DNA from: CAYSQW01 sp964433135
Lineage (GTDB): Bacteria; Acidobacteriota; Aminicenantia; Aminicenantales; Aminicenantaceae
Reading direction: 5' to 3'
NCBI GenBank assembly: GCA_964433135.1
Contig: CAYSQW010000003.1
Location: forward strand, 87,462-151,461
DNA length: 64,000 nt
The notes under the pieces were generated by a model, which searched no databases, had not been told where the DNA came from, and worked only from the letters and a program-made list of their open reading frames with translations. Position numbers and translations under genes: made by a program. Shown in pieces: positions 43,402 through 52,281 of the stretch (position 1 is its first letter; each line of letters starts with the position of its first letter).

Positions 43402-43851
43402 TCAGGAAACGATTTTCAAAATATCCTCAGCCAAGGATGCTTCCGGATTCTCGATGATACGCCCGATTTCCTCTCCATCGCGATAAAAAATAAAGGTGGG
43501 GATTCTTTCGATCTTGAGCTCGTCGACGAAGTACTTTTCCTCGCGGGAGGCTTTTCGCTCGACGGTGAAGTAATTCACTTCACAGCGGTCTTCCCCAATC
43601 TCCTCCACAATTTTTATGAAGGGGGGGAGGTTGTTTTTCGAGTCTTTGCACCAGAAAGCCAGATAGACATCGATCCTGAGGGAGTCGGCAAGATGGGAAG
43701 CGATTTTATCCATGACCGCCGCATCGGGTTGAGCGGTTTCATAGATCTCCATCCAACCTTCCTGGGATAGGATCATGTTCCTGGTAACCTGTTCGGCGCC
43801 GGCCGTGGCGAAGACGCCCAGAGCCAACAATACGACAAAGCATCTTTTCAT
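43402..43851 (-). CDS. exported thioredoxin-like protein with a single active-site Cys
   Basis: 149 residues from the ATG at 43851 (GGGAGG upstream). Signal peptide (KRCFVVLLALGVFATAGA). Thioredoxin fold: active-site region FWCKDSKNN, then the cis-Pro region RIPTFIFYRDGEEIGRI. The second Cys of CxxC is Ser, so it is a CxxS monothiol form. It could form or resolve mixed disulfides, or act as a chaperone, but is unlikely to be a classic disulfide reductase. Confidence 0.82.
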   Translation of the reverse strand: MKRCFVVLLALGVFATAGAEQVTRNMILSQEGWMEIYETAQPDAAVMDKIASHLADSLRIDVYLAFWCKDSKNNLPPFIKIVEEIGEDRCEVNYFTVERKASREEKYFVDELKIERIPTFIFYRDGEEIGRIIENPEASLAEDILKIVS

Positions 43852-43986
43852 ACCCGTCCTCCCAATGTCATTTCGGTTGCTTATGCCGTATACATAGCAT
43901 GCCGAGCGAGGCTTGGCAAGCCGCCTCTCCATAAAGCGAAGAAATCAGCTGCCATGTCGGTGCCGCCAATGATCTGGTCAGGAATG

Positions 43987-44015
43987 TTTCTCTTTAAAGA
44001 GAAAGCCCGGCGGGC
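43987..44015 (-). terminator. possible terminator after the secA-like pseudogene
   Basis: On the minus strand a short stem GCCC-GCC-GGGC is followed by a T-rich stretch. The same bases include an 18-bp perfect palindrome (TTTCTCTTTAAAGAGAAA). It lies three bases after the stop codon. Confidence 0.4.
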
Positions 44016-44017
44016 GT

Positions 44018-45397
44018 TCATAGTCGGCAGATGAAGAGCTTGTCCGATTCCCACCGCCGCAGCGCTTCCCGTTGTGGCTTGCTGCGGGCTGCGATTCTCC
44101 GTTGCCCCAGAAGTACCGAACGCCTCAGTTCCCCGAGCAGAGAGCGCTGTTTTTCCGTCAGGCATGCATAGTCCCAGAGCGTTTTGCGGATCTCGAAATT
44201 CTGACCTTCGATGCGTCGCTGGCCGTGAATGATTTCCCTCCGGATCAGCGGGCTCGTGATCGGATCCTCGATCCTTCGGTTCCTGATGGATGCGGGAAGG
44301 CGTTTGTGCAGACTGAAACGAGCAAAGAGATCGTCTTCCAAGCTGATAAAGAACCTGGTTTCACCCGGATCTCCCTGCCTTCCCCGCGTCCGCGCAGCTG
44401 GTTGTCTATCCTCACGCTTTCATGACGGTTGGTTCCGATGACGTAGAGCCCGCTCAAGGCCTTCACCTGTTCTCGCTTCTGTTCCCGATCGCCTCCGAGT
44501 TTGATATCCGTTCCCCGTCCCGCCATGTTGGTTGAGATCGTCAGCGCCGCCGGAGCTCCGGCCCGGGCGATAATAGCGGCTTCTCGCTCATCGTTTTTAG
44601 CGTTCAACACGTTCACCGGAATTCCGTTTTTTTTCAGAAGGGCGGCCAGGTCTTCCGATTCCTCAACGCTGGAGGTTCCCACCAGAATCGGTCTTCCCAG
44701 GGAGTGAACATGTTTTATCTCCGCTGACAGGGCTTGGTTTTTGGCACCCTTGTGGGTGAATATCCGGTCTGGATGATCGCGGCGAACACATGGGCGATGA
44801 GGCGGGATCACCACGGTCATAAGGCCGTAAAAACGTTTGATCTCATCTGCAGCGGAGCGGGCGGTGGCGTAGGTGATGTCTCGGGAGTAAGCACGTTTTC
44901 GCTCCGACATGGGCATCCCTTCCTGGATGCAGCCCACGCTCAAGCCCAGGAATCTGAAAACAGGACCCATCCAGGCGGGCGAGGTAATCATTAAAAGTCA
45001 GGATATGAACTCCTTGATGACTCAGGGCGTTCAGAAAGGCGGGAAGGACGGCGGTAAGGGTTTTTCCTTCTCCTGTTTGCATCTCCGTCAGCGCTCCACG
45101 GTGAAGGGCGACCGCGGCTTGAATCTGCACATCGTAGGGCCGCATGTCCAGCACCCGCCGGCTGGTTTCCTTTATCAGGGCGAAAGATTCGGTCATAAGG
45201 TCTTCGAGAGATGCCCCGGCGGCGGCGCGGGACTGGAGATCCTCGCAGAGTTTTTTCAGCGCCGGATCCGATTCCCCGGAAAGGTCGATCGAGTTTATCG
45301 ATTCCATCCTGTGCCGGTATTCCCGAAGATCGGATTCAATCGGGACACAGCGCAGCTTATCGATCCGGGCTTTTATTGATTTGATATTGATTTTCAT
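44018..45397 (-). pseudogene. decayed secA2-like translocase gene
   Basis: Three frames in order read one SecA-type protein. Part 1 (from ATG 45397, AAAGGAA upstream) has the N-terminus and Walker A region MQTGEGKTLTAVLPAF, then HILTFNDYLAR, and is lost at about 44975. Part 2 (minus strand, other frame) reads GPVFRFLGLSVGCIQEGM and ITYATAR, then jumps to KRFYGLMTVVIPPHRPC. This skips the rest of the first nucleotide-binding domain and the cross-linking domain. It continues through VGTSSVEESEDLA and STNMAGRGTDIKLGG. Near 44388 one base is missing in the expected LRGRAGRQGDPG. Part 3 reads RFFISLEDDLFARF to the end. The total is far shorter than a full SecA2, and there are two frameshifts. It is not functional as read. 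Confidence 0.88.
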
Positions 45398-45454
45398 AGG
45401 CGTTCCTTTTTCTATATATCCGGGTTCCATGGAGGGATGCGGTAGGGGAACGTC

Positions 45455-45682
45455 CTAAGCCGGAGGGCCGCGCGATGGGGAATACGCTCGGAAAATCAGG
45501 GAAGTAAGCGGAATCGGAGAGGGAAAAGCAGGACTGCAAAAGAGGGATGGGAGGAAAATCAGAAGGGGAAGGGCGATCAGGAGCTGGGGAAGGAAAAAAG
45601 CCAAAGCGGTCAACAGAATCCAGAGTCCTGGAGGAACGCCTGAGATATTTCTGTTATCCAATTTGACGGAGTATGGGGGCAT
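45455..45682 (-). CDS. small hydrophobic protein upstream of the secA pseudogene
   Basis: 75 residues with one long or two short hydrophobic segments (LWILLTALAFFLPQLLIALP and a shorter one), a proline-rich tail and a usable TAAGGAAG site. It ends 57 bases before the secA-like start on the same strand, so it may have shared an operon with it. No family recognised. It could be real or a decayed remnant. Confidence 0.4.
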   Translation of the reverse strand: MPPYSVKLDNRNISGVPPGLWILLTALAFFLPQLLIALPLLIFLPSLFCSPAFPSPIPLTSLIFRAYSPSRGPPA

Positions 45683-45852
45683 CTTGCTTCCTTATCCGCT
45701 GTCGCTGTGAATTATACCGGATGTGTTTCCCGAATACAAATCCGGCGGGGTTTCGTGCGGTCGAAGCCGCATCGGAAAGGTTTTAAGAACGATAATTCGG
45801 TTGCGGTGAGTACCGACAGGTAAACATGGTCCGCGATAAACGAAGGCGGAGG

Positions 45853-46689
45853 TCAACGGTAGAGCTTGGCCCGGTCCCACTTCCGGATGATCTCGGCGAT
45901 CAGTTCAGCGACGCGGTCGTTGACCCGTTTGAAATATTCCGCCGCTTGTTGGGCATCGAAGGTCGGGTATCCCTGCCCGGCTTCATAAAGACCGATGGAA
46001 GCCGCAACCGGTACGGCGTAATAGGCATCCCCGCTCGGGTTGGGCATCGCCATTTCTTCATCGTAGCGTTCCGGGTGGATGTGCCGGGGAACGACGGCCT
46101 GGATATACGCTGTTTCGTTGTTGCCCGCGTGCCCGCCGTTTTCACCGAAAACCGCAAAGGTGTCTTCCGAGGCCAACGTCCACCAGTTGACCACCAGGAT
46201 GCGAACTCGGCACTGCTTCGAGATATCGGCCGCCTCGGCCTTGAGCGCGGCTGTGTTTCCGCCGTGGCCGTTGAGGATGATGATGTTTTTAAATTTTTGC
46301 TGCGACAGGCCCTTCAGGATATCGTGGATAAAGGAACGGTATGAAGCTTCCGAGATGGAGACGGCTCCGGGAAAGGCCTGCATGGCGGGTGTGATCCCAT
46401 AATTCAAGGTCGGCGCGATCATCGCATTCAAGCGTTCCGCGATTTCCCGGCCCATGGCTTCGGGAGCCAGGCTGTCGGTGCCGCTGGGAATAACTCCGTG
46501 CGGCTCGATCGAACCCGTAGGAAGAAGTACGGTCTCGATCACGGCCGGAACGACCTCCTGGAATTCCGTCCAGGTCATCAGGTTCATTTCGCGGGTAGAG
46601 GGAAACGTTTTATTTCCCTGTCCATAACCCGGAATCACGGCCAGAAAGCAGATCGCCGTCAATAAAGCCGCTGTTCGGTTTGGTCTCAT
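45853..46689 (-). CDS. exported creatininase-family amidohydrolase
   Basis: 278 residues with a signal peptide (TAALLTAICFLAVIPGYG). Metal ligands of the family: Glu and His in GSIEPHG, Asp in SGTDSL, His in NGHGGN and Glu in GNNETA. Family members open cyclic or linear C-N bonds (creatinine, formamides, mycofactocin peptide in MftE). The exported form and the peptidase-rich setting fit a peptide or amide substrate. Single gene with GGAGGATC upstream of the start. Confidence 0.88.
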   Translation of the reverse strand: MRPNRTAALLTAICFLAVIPGYGQGNKTFPSTREMNLMTWTEFQEVVPAVIETVLLPTGSIEPHGVIPSGTDSLAPEAMGREIAERLNAMIAPTLNYGITPAMQAFPGAVSISEASYRSFIHDILKGLSQQKFKNIIILNGHGGNTAALKAEAADISKQCRVRILVVNWWTLASEDTFAVFGENGGHAGNNETAYIQAVVPRHIHPERYDEEMAMPNPSGDAYYAVPVAASIGLYEAGQGYPTFDAQQAAEYFKRVNDRVAELIAEIIRKWDRAKLYR

Positions 46690-46872
46690 GGGTGATCCTC
46701 CTTACATCAAGTGTAAAAGATTCCAGGTGAATTTAAAAACACAAAATGAATTCGTTCATGTACGGATTGAAAGACATGTCGGAAAGAAACGAACCTTCTC
46801 CGTCCCTGATCGGTTTGGGAAAACGGGATTTCCCGGCTTTATGGAGAGTATCGCCCGCGTCTTGAACGCCCC

Positions 46873-47766
46873 CTATTTTTTCAAAGCGGCGATGGAATCT
46901 TCCAGCAGCTTCATGCTGTAGGCCGGATTGTGCAGTCCCCGGGTTCCGTCTTGGAGGACGAAGTAATAATTGAAGGAGGCTTTGGCTTCCACCGGCGACA
47001 GACTCGGATCTTTCGGGCCCTTTGGTTTGTGAACATCGGAATCGGGATTTTTTCCTTCCTGTTTCGGAAGCAGAGTCTCAAGTTCGGCCAGCCGTTTCTC
47101 GAATCGGGCCTGGCTCTCGGTCACGTCGGCCATGGTCATGCCTTTATGGCAGCCTGTGCAGGCATTGGGATTGAGCTCGCGTTCTCCTTCGAATTCCGCC
47201 ACGGCCAGGAAGGTGTGGCCGCCTAAATAGAGTCCCCGGGCGCCTGCCGGGGATTCGGCCATATGACATCCGGCGCAGTTCTTGGGAATCATGCCGTGGG
47301 CGCTGCTCTTGTACTTTTCACCTTCGACTTCAGCCCCCCCCTCTCCCTTGATCATGTTTTCCTGCTGGTTTGCGGCGTGTGAGGTGAGAATATTATGGCA
47401 GCCCGCGCATGATCTCTCGACGCTTCCGGCTCGGATGGCGGGATCCTCCTTGGATATCTTTTCCATGTCATGACAGGCCGAACATGTGATCCCGGAAACG
47501 TTTTCATAAGGAGCCGTGGATTCTTTCCCCGCCAGGATGACTTCCTGGTAGCCCTCCGCTGTATGACACTCGGCGCAGCCGGGTTTGTTCAGGTTTACTT
47601 TTTCTTCCGGGGTATCCATGGAACCGGCATGCGGCGAATTCGCCCACTGATCGCTGAGAGAGATTTTTTCCTGAGGGAGCGTCTCTTTTCCGTTCGTTTC
47701 CAGCAGAACAGCGGTCACGCCCACCATAATCACCAAGCAGAAAGCCATGATTTTATGTGTTTTCAT
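46873..47766 (-). CDS. exported pentaheme cytochrome c
   Basis: 297 residues with a signal peptide. Five CxxCH heme sites: CAECH, CSACH, CAGCH, CAGCH and CTGCH. The free His residues in SPHAGS, SSAHGM and GGHTF can serve as distal ligands. The C-terminus (YYFVLQDGTRGLHNPAYSM) resembles the end of NrfA/ONR-type multiheme proteins. NrfA's special CxxCK site is absent, so nitrite reductase activity is not claimed. It is probably a periplasmic electron carrier. No partner genes are beside it. Confidence 0.88.
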   Translation of the reverse strand: MKTHKIMAFCLVIMVGVTAVLLETNGKETLPQEKISLSDQWANSPHAGSMDTPEEKVNLNKPGCAECHTAEGYQEVILAGKESTAPYENVSGITCSACHDMEKISKEDPAIRAGSVERSCAGCHNILTSHAANQQENMIKGEGGAEVEGEKYKSSAHGMIPKNCAGCHMAESPAGARGLYLGGHTFLAVAEFEGERELNPNACTGCHKGMTMADVTESQARFEKRLAELETLLPKQEGKNPDSDVHKPKGPKDPSLSPVEAKASFNYYFVLQDGTRGLHNPAYSMKLLEDSIAALKK

Positions 47767-47803
47767 GTGAACCCCTCAAATAAAATTAACCTTGTCATCC
47801 TTG

Positions 47804-47831
47804 ATTTTAGTAATTCTACAGGAACTATCAA
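47804..47831 (-). promoter_or_regulatory. probable promoter of the cytochrome gene
   Basis: On the minus strand: TTGATA, a 16-base spacer and TAAAAT, about 38 bases before the start codon at 47766. Confidence 0.45.
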
Positions 47832-47862
47832 TTCAATACAACAGGGAACGGACATGTTTTTT

Positions 47863-48744
47863 TCAGCGATGGGAAGGATTTCGGCTGACAGTTCGGGCTC
47901 GGCGGGGGAGGTGTTTCAGCGAGGGCTTGAAAACGCGGGAAAAAAACCAGCCCAGCTTTTTTCCCCCCGGGGTAAGGACCTGGAACGAGCGGTCTTCGAG
48001 GGAGTTCGCCGTGGGCAGAAAGACCCGGGCGGCGCGACTGGCGTTCATGCGGAGGGCGAGAGGCTCCATCTCCAGGGTGCGTCCGTGAAGGATTTTAACC
48101 TTGCTGTTCGCGCCGATGAACCCCGGGGACCAGAGAAGATAGTTGTATTCCGGCGGAAGCGTAAAAAAGGCCAGGGAGCTTTGAAAGAGAATTTTACGGA
48201 AAGACGGTTGATCATTTGAAGGAGGAGAGGATCGGGTCAACTGCAGACGGTATTCATCGAACCAGGCTTGAAAAAACGTTTGGACGGAGGGGACGTTGCG
48301 ATAAAGGATGACGCCGGTGTTGATCTCGAAGAAAGATCGGGGGCATTCGGGAACGGGATCCCCTTCTCTCCAGGTGTCGAGTGCGGCGGCGATCTCGAAC
48401 CGTTCCAAGAGATCGAACAGCTCATTGAAACCGGAGGCGATGTATGTGTCGCTGTCGAGAAAGATCGTTTGTCGGTAGGGTGATCGCTGCATGGGCTGGA
48501 TCTTGTCGATGAAGCCGTAGGCGCAGTCTTTGAGGATCTTGATTTCGTCAAAGAGCGATTCCTGGGGAGGGTGTCTGTCCGCAAAGAGGGTAATCGGAAG
48601 ATCCGGCATATGGCGTTTTAAGGATTCCGCCGACCTGAGAGTTTCGTGGAGATAGGTTTCCCCGGCAGCCACATAAATCGCACCCTTTTCTTTCAACGCG
48701 TTCTCCTTTTCTGCCCCCGATGCGGGTGATTCCCACCGCCGCAT
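47863..48744 (-). CDS. GT-A fold glycosyltransferase
   Basis: 293 residues, soluble. The metal/nucleotide-sugar motif is DSDTY in RQTIFLDSDTYIASG (about 90-104). It is followed by FEINTGVILYRN and a late KILHGRTLEME, a pattern of GT8-like or related sugar-nucleotide transferases. Its start is 92 bases from that of the PqqD-like gene, in the opposite direction, so it may belong to the same biosynthetic locus. The start at 48744 has only a weak ribosome site. Confidence 0.78.
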   Translation of the reverse strand: MRRWESPASGAEKENALKEKGAIYVAAGETYLHETLRSAESLKRHMPDLPITLFADRHPPQESLFDEIKILKDCAYGFIDKIQPMQRSPYRQTIFLDSDTYIASGFNELFDLLERFEIAAALDTWREGDPVPECPRSFFEINTGVILYRNVPSVQTFFQAWFDEYRLQLTRSSPPSNDQPSFRKILFQSSLAFFTLPPEYNYLLWSPGFIGANSKVKILHGRTLEMEPLALRMNASRAARVFLPTANSLEDRSFQVLTPGGKKLGWFFSRVFKPSLKHLPRRARTVSRNPSHR

Positions 48745-48775
48745 GAGATTTTCATCCGTGGATTTTAAGGGATTT

Positions 48776-48804
48776 TTTACTTTGGTTTTCCATTATACTA
48801 TAAT
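48776..48804 (+). promoter_or_regulatory. promoter of the RRE-kinase-glycosyltransferase cluster
   Basis: TTTACT, a 17-base spacer and a perfect TATAAT, ending 32 bases before the PqqD-like start. It is probably the only promoter for the next seven genes, which overlap or nearly touch. Confidence 0.6.
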
Positions 48805-48836
48805 GAGTCGAAATTTTGATATGTTTGGATTGAGTC

Positions 48837-49301
48837 ATGGATGAGCGAGTTTCTTTCAGAATCAATACGCCTGCCGTCAGTGCGGAAGCCTTTGACGATG
48901 AAATCGTGATCATCGATTTCAACACGGGAAATTACTTCAGTCTCGATGAAACCGGTTCCGAACTGTGGAAATTGCTGGAAGCGAGGGGGGATCGGGATTC
49001 GATAACAGCCGAGATGATTCGTCGCTTCAAGGGTGATCCGCAGGAAATCGCGGCCGCCGTCGATCACCTTTTAGGAGAACTCCTGAGGGAAGGAATTCTT
49101 CGGAAGGAAAAGGCGGTGCGGTCGGTTGGAGATGCCGTCGTTTCCCCGGTCTTCGCGTCCGAGAAAGAGCGGCGGTGCTGGCCCGAGAAAGCACTGACCC
49201 TGCGTAAGTATTCGGATATGCAGGACCTGCTGCTTTTGGATCCCATCCATGAAGTGGATGAAAAAGGCTGGCCCTACGGGGACTCCGGGACGGATGATTA
49301 A
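48837..49301 (+). CDS. PqqD-like RiPP recognition element protein with conserved-looking tail
   Basis: 154 residues. The first ~90 form the PqqD/RRE winged-helix fold (VIIDFNTGNYFSLDETGSELW in two parts, then helices to about 85), which in RiPP pathways grips the leader of a precursor peptide. A linker follows, then an unusual tail: LRKYSDMQDLLLLDPIHEV, DEKGWP and an acidic end. The tail may dock a partner enzyme or may itself be a substrate. First gene of the cluster, 6 bases before the kinase gene. Confidence 0.85.
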   Translation: MDERVSFRINTPAVSAEAFDDEIVIIDFNTGNYFSLDETGSELWKLLEARGDRDSITAEMIRRFKGDPQEIAAAVDHLLGELLREGILRKEKAVRSVGDAVVSPVFASEKERRCWPEKALTLRKYSDMQDLLLLDPIHEVDEKGWPYGDSGTDD

Positions 49302-49307
49302 GGCGCC

Positions 49308-50408
49308 ATGTCCTCAGGGATGGAATTGGGTTTTCCTCTGGAAGAACAGTACGTACGGCCAGACGCTTCGGATATATTCGATCGTCTTTACCGCGCTTAT
49401 GTGAAAGCCGGCGAGCGATCCGCGCTTAAGATCGAAAGATATTATCGATTGGCGGGCCGAACCCTGAAGCTTTGTTTTGCCGGGGATGCCTTGGTTTCCA
49501 AACTGACGCCAGCGCTCTCCCCGCTCATATGCAATCCGATTGAAAAACCCGATGTGGAGATCTGTATTTGGGACAGCCGGACGACCGGACTGCCGCTGCC
49601 GTCTCCGGATTGGACCCCGCAGGATTATCTCGCCCGGGGGGAGATCCGGGGATTAAATCGCGGGAAAATCCTTGCCTCGTACCAAACGGGACCCGATATT
49701 CTGAACATGTTCAACCGAGAGCGGAATCGAGGATTGTTCTGGATCCGCGACGCGCGGCGCGTGCCGTTCTATGAATGCGCCGCTCCGCTGCGGATCATTC
49801 TCCACTGGTGGTTGCGCAGTCTGGGCCGTCAGTTGATTCACGGGGGGGCGTTCGGTACGGATTCGGGAGGTGTTCTGCTGGCCGGGAGCGGAGGCGCCGG
49901 GAAATCCACGGCTTCACTGGCCCTGGGCATGAGCCGGGGGATGGGATTTGCGGGAGACGATTATTGCGTGCTCGAGCCCGGCCCGCCGCCGTGGATCCAC
50001 AGCCTCTACGCCACCGCCAAGCTGGATGGTGCGAGCATTAAAAGATTGGTTCACCTGAACCTTCCCGTGAATACGTCTCGAACGGACGGCGAGAAAACAG
50101 TGATCTATTTGCACGAGCGGTTTGCAGCGCGTTTGATTCCCGGTTTTCCACTCAAAGCTATCCTGTGTCCCCGTATCACCGGCTCGGCGCGAACGACCGT
50201 GAGACCGGAATCTTCGGGTGCCGGTTACAGGGCTTTGGCCGTAAGCTCGGTTTTTCAGCTTCCGGGCGCCGACCCATCGGACTTGAATCGGATCGCCTCG
50301 ACGGTGCGCTGTGTTCCCGCCTTCATTCTTGAAATGGGGACGGACATGATCGAAGCCGCACAAGAGGTCAGGGTTTGGAGTTCCGAACTGGTTGCGGAGG
50401 CGGGATAA
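49308..50408 (+). CDS. HprK-like serine kinase
   Basis: 366 residues. The first ~175 residues are a variable domain. The kinase core has QLIHGGAFG (conserved His), P-loop GSGGAGKST near 190-198 and the acidic GDDYCVL, matching HPr kinase-like proteins. In lasso-peptide clusters related kinases phosphorylate the peptide's last residue; here the substrate is unknown. The gene lies between the RRE protein and the first glycosyltransferase, with gaps of 6 and 3 bases. It is far from any PTS gene, so HPr is an unlikely target. Confidence 0.85.
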   Translation: MSSGMELGFPLEEQYVRPDASDIFDRLYRAYVKAGERSALKIERYYRLAGRTLKLCFAGDALVSKLTPALSPLICNPIEKPDVEICIWDSRTTGLPLPSPDWTPQDYLARGEIRGLNRGKILASYQTGPDILNMFNRERNRGLFWIRDARRVPFYECAAPLRIILHWWLRSLGRQLIHGGAFGTDSGGVLLAGSGGAGKSTASLALGMSRGMGFAGDDYCVLEPGPPPWIHSLYATAKLDGASIKRLVHLNLPVNTSRTDGEKTVIYLHERFAARLIPGFPLKAILCPRITGSARTTVRPESSGAGYRALAVSSVFQLPGADPSDLNRIASTVRCVPAFILEMGTDMIEAAQEVRVWSSELVAEAG

Positions 50409-50411
50409 AGA

Positions 50412-51569
50412 ATGTCTTCCGCGCCTGCCGGATGTCAACGGTTTCTGACGGTGGGAATTCGTATGCTCACCCCGGATTCGGACACGGGATCGTTTCGGAT
50501 GCTGGGAATTCTGCGAGCCCTGCGTGAAATGTCTTGTGATGTGACGTTTTGCGCGGCGTTTCCTTCATCTTGGCCGCCCTATGAGATTCGTCTCGCCGAA
50601 GACACGGCCAGGCTGGAAAAGAACGGGATCCGTGTGGCGTCTCCCCGCCGATACCGATCCGTTATGGATTTTCTCGAAAAAGGCGATGATGAGTTTGATT
50701 TCGTGTTGTTGAGCGATATCTATACCGCCTCTCGTTATCTGGAGAAAGCACGGGCTCGCTTTCCACGGGCGGGATTGATATTCGACACCGTGGATCTTCA
50801 TTATCTGCGCGTTTATCGTGAAGCGAAACTGTATGGGAGCAAGCCGGCTTTGACCAGGGCTTTGAGCATAAAGCGGAAAGAATTGGCCGCGGTAAGAGCG
50901 GCCGACCTCACACTGACGGTTTCGAGTGAGGAAAAAGCGGTGCTGCTGAAAGAATGCCCGAAATCACGCATTCATGTGCTTAGCGGCATCTATGAGGCGG
51001 TTCCGGTCTCGAATCCATACCGGGATCGCCGCGACATCCTGTTCGTCGGATCTTTCGAGCACGCGCCCAACATCGATGCCGTGGAGTATTTCGCCGGGGA
51101 GATATTCCCGCGCATTTTGAGCCGTCGGCCGGACATAAGGCTGTTTGTGGTCGGCTCGCATCCGCCGCGGAGAATCCTTGATTTGGCTTCAAAAAACATC
51201 ATCATCACCGGATATGTGTCTGATTTGGAAGCGTTATTTCAAGCGTGCCGGATATCGGTGGCTCCGCTTCGTTTCGGAGCCGGGATCAAAGGAAAAATAT
51301 TGACCAGCTTGAGTTACGGAGTCCCTGTTCTGACGACTCCTTTAGGGGCAGAGGGAATGGATTTACAGGCAGGTACTGAGATACTCATCGCCCATGATCC
51401 GGAGGATTTTGCACGGCGGTTGATCCTGCTTTACGGCGATGAAAAACAATGGAATCGGATGTCACGGCGGGGATTGGAAATCATAAAAAAAAGATTCTCT
51501 TCCACCGTGGTGCGTGCCGGGATGGAAAACTGCCTTAACGAGATGGAAAGGAATCGGAGAAATGAATGA
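50412..51569 (+). CDS. GT4-type glycosyltransferase
   Basis: 385 residues, GT-B fold. The N-terminal acceptor domain has FDTVDLHYLR. The C-terminal donor domain starts with DILFVGSFEHAPN, and PLRFGAGIKGKILTSLSYG plus GVPVLTTPLGAEG form the nucleotide-sugar site. This is the pattern of GT4 enzymes of the Glyco_trans_1_4 class, often in surface glycan loci. Its end overlaps the next gene by 8 bases. Confidence 0.88.
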   Translation: MSSAPAGCQRFLTVGIRMLTPDSDTGSFRMLGILRALREMSCDVTFCAAFPSSWPPYEIRLAEDTARLEKNGIRVASPRRYRSVMDFLEKGDDEFDFVLLSDIYTASRYLEKARARFPRAGLIFDTVDLHYLRVYREAKLYGSKPALTRALSIKRKELAAVRAADLTLTVSSEEKAVLLKECPKSRIHVLSGIYEAVPVSNPYRDRRDILFVGSFEHAPNIDAVEYFAGEIFPRILSRRPDIRLFVVGSHPPRRILDLASKNIIITGYVSDLEALFQACRISVAPLRFGAGIKGKILTSLSYGVPVLTTPLGAEGMDLQAGTEILIAHDPEDFARRLILLYGDEKQWNRMSRRGLEIIKKRFSSTVVRAGMENCLNEMERNRRNE

Positions 51570-52281
51570 TCCTTTGGTCAGCGTGATTCTGCCGCTCCAT
51601 AACGGAGTGCGTTTTCTGGAAAGCGCCGTGAACAGCGTCCGGGCGCAGACATATTCCCATTGGGAGCTGATCGCCGTGGATGACGGTTCAACGGACGGCA
51701 GCGCCGGTCGGGCGGCAGCGTTTCCCGATGTCCGTCTCCTCCGGCTGGATCATGGAGGGGTTGCCCGGGCGCGCAATGCCGGGGTCGAAGCGGCTTCAGG
51801 CGATTTGATCGCATTTATCGATCAGGATGATGTATGGAAACCAGAAAAACTTGAGCTACAGGTTGAATATCTTCAGGATCACCCGAATAAGGGATTCGTC
51901 ATAGGCCTTCAAAAAATGGTGCTGGGCGCGGGAGTTCCCCGGCCTTGCTGGCTTAAACCGGAGCTGTTGGAGGCTCCGCAGCCGGGGTACCTTCCCAGCG
52001 CGCTGCTGGTACGGCGCTCTGTTTTCGAACGTATCGGGTTTTTTAACGTTGACATCGAAACGGCAAGTGACAGCGACTGGTTTTTCCGGGCTAAAGATGC
52101 CGGGATCGAATCAGGGCAGCTGACCCGGGTTCTGGTCGAGAGGTTGATACATCGTGCCAATCATTCCCACAGCCGGGAAACCACCAAAGATCTGCTGCAT
52201 GTGGTGCGCGACTCGATGCGGCGGCAAATGGGATTGCAGGAAAATCCAAAGGAGAATGAGGATGACCGGCGAAGTTCATGA
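51562..52281 (+). CDS. GT2 family glycosyltransferase, first copy
   Basis: About 239 residues. GT-A motifs VSVILPLHNG, VDDGSTDGS, ARARNAGVEAASG and the DQDD metal site in AFIDQDDVW. The ATG at 51562 overlaps the preceding gene and has GGAGA upstream. It ends 20 bases inside the next gene. With the following gene it forms a related but diverged pair, which suggests two different linkages. Confidence 0.9.
   Translation: MNDPLVSVILPLHNGVRFLESAVNSVRAQTYSHWELIAVDDGSTDGSAGRAAAFPDVRLLRLDHGGVARARNAGVEAASGDLIAFIDQDDVWKPEKLELQVEYLQDHPNKGFVIGLQKMVLGAGVPRPCWLKPELLEAPQPGYLPSALLVRRSVFERIGFFNVDIETASDSDWFFRAKDAGIESGQLTRVLVERLIHRANHSHSRETTKDLLHVVRDSMRRQMGLQENPKENEDDRRSS

Noticed and set aside
43987..44004. 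18-bp palindrome as an independent element
   Set aside because: It is AT-rich and adjoins a GC stem after a stop codon, so it is better read as part of a weak terminator.
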